A DNA stretch of 64,000 nt. Source: Synanceia verrucosa. Taxonomy: Eukaryota > Chordata > Actinopteri > Perciformes > Synanceiidae. The first letter of the stretch is position 1. Each line of letters begins with the position of its first letter. Below the pieces are notes generated by a model. The model saw only the letters and a program-made list of their open reading frames with translations, was not told the DNA's origin and ran no database searches. The stretch covers positions 17,201,598 through 17,265,597 of the forward strand of contig CM056556.1 in assembly GCA_029721515.1 (NCBI GenBank), given 5' to 3'. A program made the position numbers and the translations under genes. Shown here in pieces: positions 10,481 through 21,600 of the stretch.

Positions 10481-10908
10481 TTTTGTGGTTTGCACTGAAG
10501 AGGAGGAGGAGGAGGAGGAGGAGGAGAGCGGACGGGAGCAGATCTGCCTGGGCGGGGTTTCCCTCTCACCGTACTTCAAGTCTGCACACATCTAGGAGCG
10601 CAACGACAGAAGACGGACCGTCTGTGGCTGCATGGAAATGTCCCCGTGGTCGATCAGACGCTTCATTTCTGCAGCTTTCTTCTTCAAACCTTCGGTCTTT
10701 TCATTACTATCTCAGTTTCCGTGTTTGTATCGCATTTCGTTGACCATGTACTGGCTGAGGTAGTAGTTTGTGCTGTTGGTTGGGTTGTGACACTGCCCGC
10801 TATGGAGATGACTGCGCAAGCTACTGCCTTGCTAGTGCTGGTGCCTCCACTTCAGCCCGAGGAGGGAAAAAAAGCCCCAGTCACAGCGCTGCTGTACGGT
10901 TATAACAG
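10480..10908 (+). promoter_or_regulatory. candidate pri-let-7i promoter/first exon
   Basis: The block around let-7i is richer in G+C and CpG than its surroundings, opens with an (AGG)n run (10498-10525) and GC-box-like gggcgggg near 10550, and ends in AACAG|GTAATG with a plausible splice donor at 10909. This would fit a spliced pri-miRNA whose first exon contains the hairpin. The transcription start is inferred, not visible. Confidence 0.45.
10751..10834 (+). ncRNA. mirlet7i: let-7i microRNA precursor
   Basis: This 84-nt stretch matches the vertebrate let-7i hairpin. The 5p arm at 10756-10777 has seed GAGGTAG and the let-7i-specific core AGTAGTTTGTGCTGTT. The 3p arm is at 10812-10833 (CTGCGCAAGCTACTGCCTTG...). 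The loop between them includes the conserved GGGTTGTGACA block. let-7 silences LIN28, RAS, HMGA2 and other targets through RISC after Drosha and Dicer processing, and LIN28 blocks its maturation; this is family knowledge. The location between mon2 and ppm1h is the same as in human, an independent check on identity. A long ORF runs through the hairpin, but it is not conserved coding sequence. Confidence 0.97.
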
Positions 10909-10913
10909 GTAAT

Positions 10914-12639
10914 GCACACCGCGAGTGTTGCTGCTATTACATCTGTAATTTATATATTGCTTTTAAATGATTGGGGGAGAAATGACATGTGGTTTGCATT
11001 GTTGCATTTTGAGTTTTATCCGTTTGAGAACTGTATCATGTTTCATCCAATAAAATAGCAAACGACTGTCTTTGTATGCAGTTTTAATTTGACCTAACGT
11101 GAGCTTTTCACTCACATGACATGCATTTGATTTTATTAATTACCACCGTAATGGCAGGCTTTTTCTTTGCAGGATCGAGCTTGCATGCATTCGCTGGAAA
11201 TCCGATATGCAAGTTTGTATCATTTGTATGCACATTTGAAAATGCAAGAGGAAGTCAATGTCTCGTATGGATTTGCATAGTTTTCCAGCACCTCGGGCGG
11301 AGTGCGCTGTGTAGAAAGCATGTAGGTCAACAGTGCTGTTGCTATGAGGAGAGGAGTGACGTGGCTCCTGCTGCCCACAGAGGTATCCTACAATACATCT
11401 GCTCTGATACACACAAGCAGCCTTTATGGCTCTCCCAGACGCCCTTTGTTGATAATGCTGCATACCATCAGGCACTGGGGTAGATAGTGTGTCTGTGTGT
11501 CCCTGAACCCTCTGTGCATGCAGCAGAGCTCAGACATAAATCTGTGCAGCACTGTTGGCCCTGTTCTAGTAATAATCTGATTATTATGCTAAATCTGGCT
11601 GGTGTGTGCCTCAGTATTTGAACTCTGTGGCGTGCACAGGCAGACACATCACATGACATCACCCAACCCACGCCATCCCACAGGCGTTTCAGCAGTGGTG
11701 TCCTCACAGAGGTCTGAGAGTGCATTGCTGATGTGGGTCATGTGTTGCGGGTTAACCTTTGAAATCTTCCCTCTGCTGCCCAACAGCATCTGGCTGCTCT
11801 GTATCACATTAGTATGGGCCGTCAGGGGTCTCGTGGTGGGGGTGGGGACCGGAATGGTTGATGAGCTTTGATTGGCTGCAGGGGGTGAAGGCAGCCTGGG
11901 TCGATGAAATCTGTGCAGGCGCTGTAGTCTTGAGCTCAGATCCCCACAGCCCAGATGAGAGCACGCCGCTCACTTCAATGACTGACTGAAGATTGAATCC
12001 CGAGTTTGACCTTCCAAGAATGACTCCCATGAAATATTTATGAGTTCACACTTGATAGCATGTTATAGGTGGAGTTCTGAATCTTGGGCTACAGCTCTGC
12101 CCACTAGCATCTGTGCTCATATTAAACAATATATTCTACGCCGATGATGCACTTATAGCTTGAAAAGCAGTGCTTTGATTTTGCCGAAGAAGCAGACAAT
12201 ACCTAAAAAATGTGGTTATCATCAGGCCTGTTGAGTAGCAGTCCCACAGGTTTGCATTACATATATTCAAATAAGAGGCTGTCTCATGGAAGGAATATAA
12301 GGAATCCAGCCTTCAGGCTAAAACCAAACATCATTCATCATATCCTGACTGTAAAGAGAGCCAGCCTATGGACCAGTGAGCAGCTCAGAGGCAGCCCACG
12401 TCCTCATCCATCTTGTGTCAAAGCTCTCATTTGAGCCGGGCCGCAGATAAATCATACTTGAGGCAGCCAAAGCCCTAAAGCACTTAATTCGAGCCCCCTG
12501 TGGAAAATGCCCGCTCAGATGGGTATCACAGCTGCATTGCTGAAGCCGCCGCACCCTTGTCCTGTCCTAACAGTCGACCCTCATGTGTGCGCACCACACG
12601 GCAAATACCTTCACGCATGCTGCCTCTGCAATGCAATAT
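10914..12639. other. intergenic DNA downstream of let-7i
   Basis: No conserved exon or hairpin recognised. It may contain further pri-let-7i exons, which cannot be told from sequence alone. Confidence 0.4.
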
Positions 12640-13140
12640 ATTCGACTTTACTGCTGAAACAATTAACCGATTATCGGATGGGTTGATCGTCAGAGAATGA
12701 ATTGCTATCACCAAGCAAAATGCCACATATTTGCTAGTTTCGGCATCTCACGTTTGACAATTAATTGATTAACAGTGGTCTATAAAATGTAGGAAACCTG
12801 TAAGAAATGCCCCTCACAGTATCCAAGACGATTAGGTGAATCCATCATTAAATGTCTTGGTTTGTCCAACCAAGAGTCAAAAAAAAAATTTATGTAACTA
12901 TAATAGAAAGAAATCCTCACATTTAAGGATGTAGCCATCAAATTTTTCGATTAATCGACTGAAAAATAAAATAACTAATTTAGTTTTGGCCTGAATTGCA
13001 ATCTGATGTCGTCAGCTCAGGCTCTGAGAAATGATGGATGTTTTTTCACAATTTTTGGATGTTTTATATACCAATAATCAACAGAACAATCACCATTAAA
13101 TACAGCTGAAATCATTAGTCAGATCAACAGGAAAATATTT
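12640..13140. repeat. GATTAATCGACTAA-type dispersed repeat (R12)
   Basis: ATTAACCGATTATCGG, TTAATTGATTAACAG, AATGTCTTGGTTTGTCCAACC and ATTAATCGACTG blocks belong to a repeat common in fish. A second fragment lies at 60236-60350. Exact ends not resolved. Confidence 0.5.
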
Positions 13141-14437
13141 TGCTCATTGATTAAAAAATGCCAAATTACCATATTTCGAGCATTTCAAATATGAGGGTTT
13201 GTCTTTTTTAGTATAAAATATGTGAAAAAAAATAATATGAAGAATAGTATCTTTCCAATACATCCTCCTCTGAAAGGAAGCTTGAAGGCTACGGCTCAAA
13301 CAGTGCCTCACCTCTCCAATACAAGAGATGAGTATTTCACTATAAGCCCACTCAGTATCTCCCTCAGATCTCTCCACGGGTGGGGTGGGAGTTCTGTAAC
13401 CTTGGAAAAACCAGCCGCCCTCAGGAATGACTGTGTCATCATTGCCGTCATCAAATCTGGACCACACACACGTGTGGAGAGTGGGAGTGGAGTGCCAGAT
13501 CAGTGCTGGCCTGACTGGAGGAGGATGCAGTGCTGGCCTGTGGGGACCAGATGGGCCTCCAGCTCCTGCTGAGGACCCAGGAGTGTGAGACTCCCACGAC
13601 TGCACTTAAAGATTGTCTGAAGTGTGTGCAAAGGCATTACGCTGTATAATAAGACCTCATCTTGATGCTATAACATGTTATACATCCACAGTTCACTGTA
13701 CCTTACTGTTTATTATTACCCAGCTTTCTTATACTTGATATTGTAAATAGTAATACTTTTTTGTTTTTCATATCACTTCTTACTGTAGCTGAAAAATAAT
13801 TTTCCAGGTTGGGATCAATAAAGTAATTCTATTCTGTTTATTATATTCTATACATGGGTCGTCTATGAACCTTTCCTGGCTCTCTGCTGTTCGTATTTAC
13901 TATTCCTATTCTCTTGTTTACTTACTAACTTTCAGGTTCATTCAGGCATTAAAAAGTCAAACATTTCCTAAAAATATAAAATAATAGCTCTGTTAATAAA
14001 ATAATGGACAGAATAAAAAGTTAAAAATGTAAATAGATGAAGGGGAAAGGCCACAGAACCTTGTATGCTCAAACTCAGTCCAAATGTTATAGTTGTATTA
14101 TGCAGCAGTACATCTTAATTGGCCATAGATGAAAACTGCTTCCTGATACAAGGAGAGATACTTGCATGGTTTTGCAAGTCATAAAAGCTGAAGCTGCTTT
14201 ATTGTCAGGGTCCTGGTATTGTGCATGCAGCCTGTTACTGACACACTGTCATGGTTCAGAAAACTGGGACGCGTCAACACAACACAGCCATCATTAGTGT
14301 TATTAGTAACTCCTGTGCTTTGTTTATGGGGACAAGTGAAAATGCCTGCAGGGTTTCTCCCTGTATTGCTGGCTGTGCGTACCTTTTACTGCATGTTAGT
14401 GCATGTGAGCGTGCCCCACTGGCTGCCTCATAGCCGC
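13141..14437. other. intergenic DNA with a LINE-like tail
   Basis: Mostly unassigned. At 13808-13850 GGGATCAATAAAGTAATTC followed by ATTCT-type repeats resembles the 3' end of fish Rex/L2-type LINEs. The ORFs on either strand at 13144-13605 have no recognisable family. Confidence 0.4.
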
Positions 14438-14570
14438 TGCTTTGTACTGCTCTCATATGGTGATCATAGCGAATAACCCCACTGATTGACAGTGTCATAG
14501 TGGAAGTGTAGCGCCCACCCTCAGGTTCCCCTCAGGTTCACACCGTTAGCAGTTAGCCATCGGTACATGA
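14438..14570. repeat. dispersed repeat R11
   Basis: CTCTCATATGGTG...ATAGTGGAAGTGTAGCGCCCACCCTC...CCCCTCAGG matches 41525-41665 in the same orientation. Non-coding; class unknown. Confidence 0.55.
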
Positions 14571-14729
14571 AAATCCATGTTGTCAGGCTGCACGTAATGT
14601 GTTTCTGTACAGCTCGCCCGACAACTGACCAATCAGCATAGTCTTAGAAAAATGGCACATCCTAAAGAGGTTAGCATAGATGTTACAATAGAATCAGTTC
14701 TCTCAGAGCTGGAGAGCATTAAGCCTGGT

Positions 14730-15030
14730 TTATGCTTCTGCGTCGCGGCAACAGCGTAGCTATGCCGTCAACACAGAGGCCTACACGGACTCTATGCCGT
14801 AGCCTGACGCGTACCTCCCAAAAATCCTGACTACACGTCTCATTAAAGTGTTGTGGCACGAACAGCAAGGACTGTGATTGGTCCACTCAGAACATCATTT
14901 CCGGTAGTTGATTTTCCGGTCAAAGGCACAACAACAACCCCACCATTTTTAAAGTTTTTGTGGCGCAGTACGAGCGGTACGAAATGGACCAAGCTGAAGA
15001 GAGAATCATCGAGGAGGTCAGAAAGTATGA
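14730..15030 (+). mobile_element. PIF/Harbinger-like remnant with a MADF-like exon start
   Basis: AAGCCTGGTTTATGCTTCTG CGTC is a Harbinger-type end I recognise from fish. At 14983-15030 the reading frame MDQAEERIIEEVRKYD resembles the start of the MADF/Myb-like accessory protein of these elements. No matching right end was found, and the sequence runs into CTTGGGTGGC-type units. Confidence 0.55.
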
Positions 15031-15140
15031 CCCTCTTGGGTGGCAAAAACGCCCGCTCAAGAACCCTCTTCAGTGGCGAGAATGCACCACAGGTGCCCTT
15101 TTCGCCCCTGCCCTTCAAAAAGTCAATGCACGCCACTGTC
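15028..15140 (+). repeat. CTTGGGTGGC-type repeat units
   Basis: ACCCTCTTGGGTGGCAAAAA and ATGCACGCCACTG shared with 10120-10290. Ends abruptly; part of a composite repeat. Confidence 0.5.
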
Positions 15141-18100
15141 TAAGTGAAAGAAGAGCAAAGTACAGCACTGAACAAGTATCAGTAATTTCTTTGCCTTCAT
15201 TTAGTTACCCTTTTGTTAGTTTGATTGTTAGATGGTTATCTAATCACACGACAAGTATTTTTGCGGCTTATCTGTCAGTTCTGAGAAACAAATCATCGCA
15301 CAGGGTCCGTTTAATGGACGAGCTCCCAATCTTACATTTAGAAACTTTAAATGTATCTGTTAGTCTTGGACACATCACTGTCCCCAGCTATTGCTACATT
15401 TGATTGTTATGACTATATTCCACCCATTTCAGGTTTGGCAGCCTGAAAACCTGCAGTGAAACCAGCCAAATGTGTCACATTGAGCCATTTAGTATCACAT
15501 TAAGGCATTCGCACCCTCCAAAGAATACAACTTTGGAGAAAAATGATTAATCTCTGTAGGGTAGGGTAAAACACGCTCATTCACACAAAATCTATGAGTG
15601 CTAGCAGATATATAGGCCTAAGATAAACTGTCTCGTGCCAAAAACCCATTAGTTTTTCTTTTACTACTCACTACTCACAGACTATCAATGCCTCATTTTT
15701 CACATGATACCTCCGTAATGGCATCAACTCTGAAAACTTGACCCTGTGATTTGATATCCATCTTTTGTCTCAGCTATTCAGTGTCACTTATGTATTGCAT
15801 AAGTTTCATCGAACAAAAAGGAGAAAGTTATTCCTCGTTTTCCCACACTTTCACTTATTTAAGTGAGAAACTGAAGGGAAAGGCCAGTTGAAATGGGGAC
15901 GCACATCTCATGCACTATTTTTGTCACATTATCAAGTCGTCTGTCATCACTTCAGAGTGTGTGCGTGCTTCAGTGTCAAATTACTCCCCTCGCAGCAGCC
16001 TCCACCATGAAATCTTCTGTCAGGCTATTCTGTGAACTGATACCCTTCATCATGTTTGTGGTGGGACTCACTTGACACAGTTTGTCAGAGCTGTGATGGT
16101 CTAATTCTATACAGTTCAAATCAAACCACGAGTTCCTACAGAATTCCTGATAAGACTAAGCATTCTCTTTTGGATTTGACACGTTGAATATCTGAATATA
16201 CAGGATTTAATATGGCTCACATCGAAGTAGCAGTTTAACACAGGTAGGCCACAACTTTGCTTTCAGGAATTGTTGGATTAACAAAAACTGTATCTATGAA
16301 AGCTTTAAAGTTCATTGTTCATTTGTTTACAAGGCTGTTGTTGGGCCAGGATGCTGAACGTTTAGTAATCCTTCTTCTTTTGTCTGTTCTGTCTCATTCA
16401 CTAAGCTATACTGTTTCAATACATCAGGAGATTGCATCACTGGTTTTTACTTATCTTTAAGACTCTTTTCGGGAAAACACCTCATTACCTTTCAAACCTC
16501 TTGCACCTGTCTCAGAACAACTACCACTTGAGGTCCAGCGAATTGCTTACTGTATCTGTTCCAAAATCCCACGCTGTTTTTGGTCAGATGACCTTTCGTT
16601 TTGTGGCAGCAAATGACTGAAACTTTCAGCTCTTCCTTCACTCCATATACTTAAGCAGAAACTGCAACATTCCCTTGTTGATTGCTGTATATGTGCTGAT
16701 TCTAGCAGTTACCTATGTTGTTTCTAGCTCTTTGTCCTCATTGTCATGTGTTCATGTGTCTTGATTCATGTGTGTGTTTCTTTTTATCAGTTTTTTTTTT
16801 TTTGTTATCTGTTCTTGCTTTTACAACTGCTAGGGCCTTTTGCCAGGTCATCATTGTAAATGAGAAGCTGTTCTCAACTGATCTTACCTGTCAAAATAAA
16901 GGTCAAATAAATAAATAAAATACCTTGTATCTGTTTTTTTTTCTACTATACAGTGAGTACCGTTCTTTTTCATTCATAACCCAGCAGAGAAATGTTAAAA
17001 AAAAAATTTTAATAGAGGAGAAAAGTGAGCATTTAACCCATTTTGTACACTGTTCCTTGGTTTCCAAAACAGTACAAATTATGTCTAAATGTACTTCAAG
17101 TACAGTCCAGTAATAGAAAGGAGAGGAGTATCCACTTAAAACATTATTTACATTTTACATCGAAATGAAGTTGCTCTGTTCCATGTTTCAACTGAATTCA
17201 GCCACTCATACAGCAGTTACGATGCAATCTGTGCACACAATTAGAGGAAGCTAAAAACTACAGCTATACTGAATAAACTAAAATGGCCAAAACCACTGAA
17301 CAAGGGGACGATATTGATTGTAGAAACATAAGGTGATAGTCTTATTTATACATCCTTTCTGTATAAATAAGTGATAGTCTCATTTATATGTTCAAAAATC
17401 TGAGCAATTCTCTTTTGTTAGAGGCACCTGATATTCATAAGGACTGGTTTATCTCAATAGGGACAATATATGCAACTGTTACTAAACACGAGTGCATGGC
17501 AAAGGGGATTTTGAGTATAATACATACAAAAATATATATTTCTTACAACATCACACAGTTCCCTGTGAGGTGTTTCTCTGAAAACACCTTTACAAATCGT
17601 GCAAGGAGCAAATGATGACAACGTAACTGAATAATGGCACAGGAAGCAGCCGAAGATGCACCTGATTATGCATGCAAACAGCCGCTCAAAGAGGACAACA
17701 ACAACAGGTGCTATGCATATTTCAATAAAGGTTAGAAAAGTAGTAGAGGTAGATGGCTTATGATGAATGAGTGCAACAGAAAGAATTTGTTTTTCCTTCT
17801 TAGATCTGAATCAATTCAATGTAGCCCAAAGCTGGACTAGATTTAATACTGTGATAAGGGCAGGATTATTCCTGTTACTGTATTCTTCATTAGTGTTGTT
17901 TGAAAGGAAGGTTTTCTTTAAAAATGTCCACAGTATTGCAATGCAAGGTGTGCAAATAAACAAAAATAGTAACTGCAGCATCAGGAGAACCAGCTGATAT
18001 GCTGTTGAGAGAGGACTTTTTTTTCCTTCGGACAAAAGACGAACAACTTCAGATCACTGATCATGGCTAATTTGAAAGCTTTACATGGAATAGAGGAGCA

Positions 18101-18550
18101 ACTGATCTGCAGGACATCAGTTTTCAGGTTAGTATTTTTGTTTTTTACACTGTACAGGTGTTCAATCAAAACACAAATGACTTGCGCCTTGGGAGTATTT
18201 ACATTTTCACATTTATAAATATTGTGCATTAATTAGTAATAGTGATCCTGAGATGCACATCATCTCATTAATAAGTCAATGCTCTTGACCTTTGGCATCG
18301 CCCCACAACAACGTTCATAACAGCATCCTCGAAACTGGGAACAGCTCTTTTCATGTTTCTTTTCTTTAAAAAATAAAACCAGACAAAAACAATTTGGGAG
18401 CAATCAAGGATAAAAAAAAAAAATTCTAACCAGAGATATTTTGGATCCTTCAGCAGAGGAGGAAGTGCTCTCGTGTGGACTAAAGCACTTTAGAATGAGC
18501 ACAACGGATAGGGGGAATGTTTCAGTGGTGGCTATGGTTTTAAAGCTCAG
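15141..18550. other. ppm1h downstream/3' UTR side and intergenic DNA
   Basis: No coding exon recognised. The part nearest 18550 should be ppm1h 3' UTR (minus strand), with minus-strand ATTAAA-type hexamers near 17841 and 17008, but the end cannot be set. A LINE-like tail lies at 16833-16920. The rest looks like unique AT-rich sequence. Confidence 0.4.
16833..16920 (+). mobile_element. LINE 3' tail fragment
   Basis: GCCAGGTCATCATTGTAAAT...CTCAACTG...CTTACCTG...AAATAAAGGTCAAATAAATAAATAAA is the recognisable 3' end of a fish non-LTR retrotransposon with its short tandem tail. No coding part remains. Confidence 0.6.
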
Positions 18551-18698
18551 CTAGTTCTGTTTGTTGCCGTACATGAGAGGAATGATGTAGACGGAGATGT
18601 CATCTCCGGAGCCCAATCTGTCGTTGGATATCCTCCAGCCTCGATCCTTCAACACCCCTCGCGCTCTCATTACGAGGTCTTGAGCTGCCATTGTGTAC
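18551..18698 (-). CDS. ppm1h: ppm1h exon 10 (terminal coding exon)
   Basis: 148 nt, completes the split Arg, then YTMAAQDLVMRARGVLKDRG to IPLMYGNKQN and TAG at 18551-18553. GSGDDISV holds the last metal-binding Asp. Acceptor tatgtcag. 3' UTR extends to lower coordinates; no clear AATAAA was found on this strand close by. Confidence 0.95.
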
Positions 18699-21600
18699 CT
18701 GACATAATAAAAATGATAAATGATTAAGGCGTAGTCACAGCATGGTGATGTACAATAAGATAAATGGTCAAATCTGATCATAATTATGCACAGTAATTGA
18801 CTAAAGTGTCTATGTGCCTGGAGACAGATGGGCTGTGGGGGGGGGGAGACACAGGAGAAGTCTGAGCCTTGTTAACAGTCTTACAAGCTTTTCCTTGACA
18901 TCAGAGAAATTATTTATCTAAATGTTTGTACATTATCATAATTACAACAAGGTAACACTATCATCCTCTACAAACAAGGTCGGGGTGAGAGGAAGTTCAG
19001 CCCTGACTGGTTGCTGCAGCTGTGTGATGAACGTGCCTGTGTTGGTCATCTGGGTCGCAGTTTGCCAGGAAACAGGAAACCGCTTCAGCTACTTCCTGGT
19101 TAGAGAGAACGTCCCACAGACCGTCAGTTCCCAGCACCAGAACGTCATCTGCTCCATGCTCGCACTGTGCTAAAGGGTAAACTTTGACCTGGAGGTGAGG
19201 GGGGGAAAAATGAGGCAAGGGTTGAGAGAGAGAGGCATGGTTTCTAGGAATCTTGTGAACCTGTTTCATGGATTTCCTATGAAGATGCCCCATGAGAGGC
19301 TAAAAATTGTTGGCAGGACAGGAAGAACAAGAAAACTAGTCTTTACTCTTGACTTTAAAGTGTTCATACACAGATAACACAATTAATCTGTGTTAAAGCC
19401 TTAAAGCTGTAATCCATGATTGTGTTCACAAACACTTTTTGTTATTCTGGGTGAAATGGTGCTTCCACCCTGACAGCAGTCAATACATTATGTGTTCATA
19501 AACAAGGAATGAAAAGAACCACACCTCTGTGGCAGCTGCAGGAGTGTAAAAACTCTGACCAATCGAGTGACACTCGGAGCGAGATGAGAGAACTAATCAT
19601 GTCTCATCCTGCTCACATCCCACTCTGTCCCTCCCTCCTCCCCACAGTTGCCGGAAATATCCAACACACTCCTCTGCAGACGTACTGTACAGAGTTAGCA
19701 CTAGCAGAAAAATCCTCTCTGTAGGGAACAATGGCAGAGAAAATGCAATGAAAAATACCACTTCCAGCGTTACTTCTGACAGCTCACCCTGCTAAACAAA
19801 GAGAAGAAAGAGGGAGGCAGAAAAGGATGCGACAAAACTATGGATGAAGCTAAGAGGACAAACCAGAGTCAACATCGGTGGAGATACTGAGGCATTTGAA
19901 GGGACTGAGAAGTGATGCAGAAGTTGCTTTCATTCCATTGGACAGGTAATTAATTTTTATTATTATTTTCATGAAATATGTAATATTTCCAACTTAGCTA
20001 AAATACATACCTAGCAGTGTTTTGGGGCGCAGATCACAAAATTTGAGCTTTGTGCACTCCATGTCCATTCCGAGTATGTTTGGGCCTTTATCCCAATGCT
20101 AACTTATCATGCTAGCTTATCTGTGCTTGTAAACTGGTTGTCAGTGCCGCTTGTATTGAAGAGGTTATAGGTTATGACATTTTTGCACAATCGTCAGTGT
20201 CCCTATTACAATAAAGGTGATTAAAATGACCTTGATATATTGGCTTTAAACGGGATGTTTTACGACTGTGATGGTGATGTAGCATAAATGCTCTCCTCTC
20301 CCTGCTGAATCCTACTGTCAGATGTCCAAGTTTGAGGGGGTGTGGCTTAGGATGGAGCACTGACGGGAGGGGGAGGAGAGTGTGGAGTTTAGAGGAGGTT
20401 GAAAGCAGTTGGCACTTTCAAATCTTGCCAGCTCTCTTGCAAGCTCTCTAACATGACGGACTATAGCTTTAACTTCGACAGCTAGTTTGTATATTATCTA
20501 AAGGCAGTTAGCCCTAGTGCTAACCTTGTAGTCACACCACATATAACCTCTGCTTGTCTTGCTATATTATGCAGTTGTATCACCTCACTACCTAAGATAA
20601 ACTACAGACACAGTAGCACCAAACAAAAATAATGGCACAATCGATGGCATTAGTTTTAATAGTATTTTAATTTGATGTAGCTGCCAGCAGTGGTGCCTGT
20701 CGTTTTTTCACCAAGTGAGGGATATCGTTGATGTCAGAAATTCCAGATATGGATGCTGACATGAGGGTTTTTTCCAAACTTTGCGCTCAGAATTAAGTGA
20801 TATGACGAGATTACAGCATAAATACTACCTTGAAAGTATAACTATATACTAATCTTTTGACAGACCATGTTTTGGCTGTGCATACGGCAAAAACACAGTG
20901 GTCTAATAACAAATGTATTCAATCACCACCCGCTGTAAGGTATTTGCTTTGCCCTGAATTAAATGAAATTGCTGATTACCAAAATATGAATCCACCAGTT
21001 TGAGCAAGCTTTTTAATCAAAATGATATCTTTAATACTAAAATAGAGTTATTGCAGATATGTTGGATCCATAGTGAAATAGTGCAGGTGGTCTAGGAAAT
21101 AAAGACATCTTAAAAAGTACATATTTTTAAGTTTTTACGTAATTGTTCAAAGACACCCAAAGACATACACTATATTGCCAAAAGTATTCGCTCACCTGCC
21201 TTGACTCACATATGAACTTAAGTGACATCCCATTCCTAATCCATAGGGTTCAATATGACGTCGGTCCACCCTTTGCAGCTATAACAGCTTCAACTCTTCT
21301 GGGAAGGCTGTCCACAAGGTTTAGGAGTGTGTTTATGGGACCATTTGACCATTCTTCCAGAAGCGTATTTGTGAGGTCACACACTGATGTAGGATGAGAA
21401 GGCCTGGCTCTCAGTCTCCGCTCTAATTCATCCCAAAGGTGTTCTATCAGGTTGAGGTCAGGACTCTGTGCAGGCCAGTCAAGTTCATCCACACCAGACT
21501 CTGTCATCCATGTCTTTATGGACCTTGTGCACTGGTGCTGAAGCATTCAGAGTTCCTTTCAGTGGAACTAAGGGGCCAAGCTCAGCTCCTGAAAAACAAC

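Noticed and set aside
10276..10569. Minus-strand proline-rich ORF
   Set aside because: Proline run is the complement of the (AGG)n repeat.
10646..10912. 88-codon ORF ending at a donor, a possible first coding exon
   Set aside because: It overlaps the let-7i hairpin; conservation there is explained by the miRNA, not by a protein.
13144..13605. Minus-strand ORF of 153 codons
   Set aside because: No family resemblance and no splice or conservation evidence.
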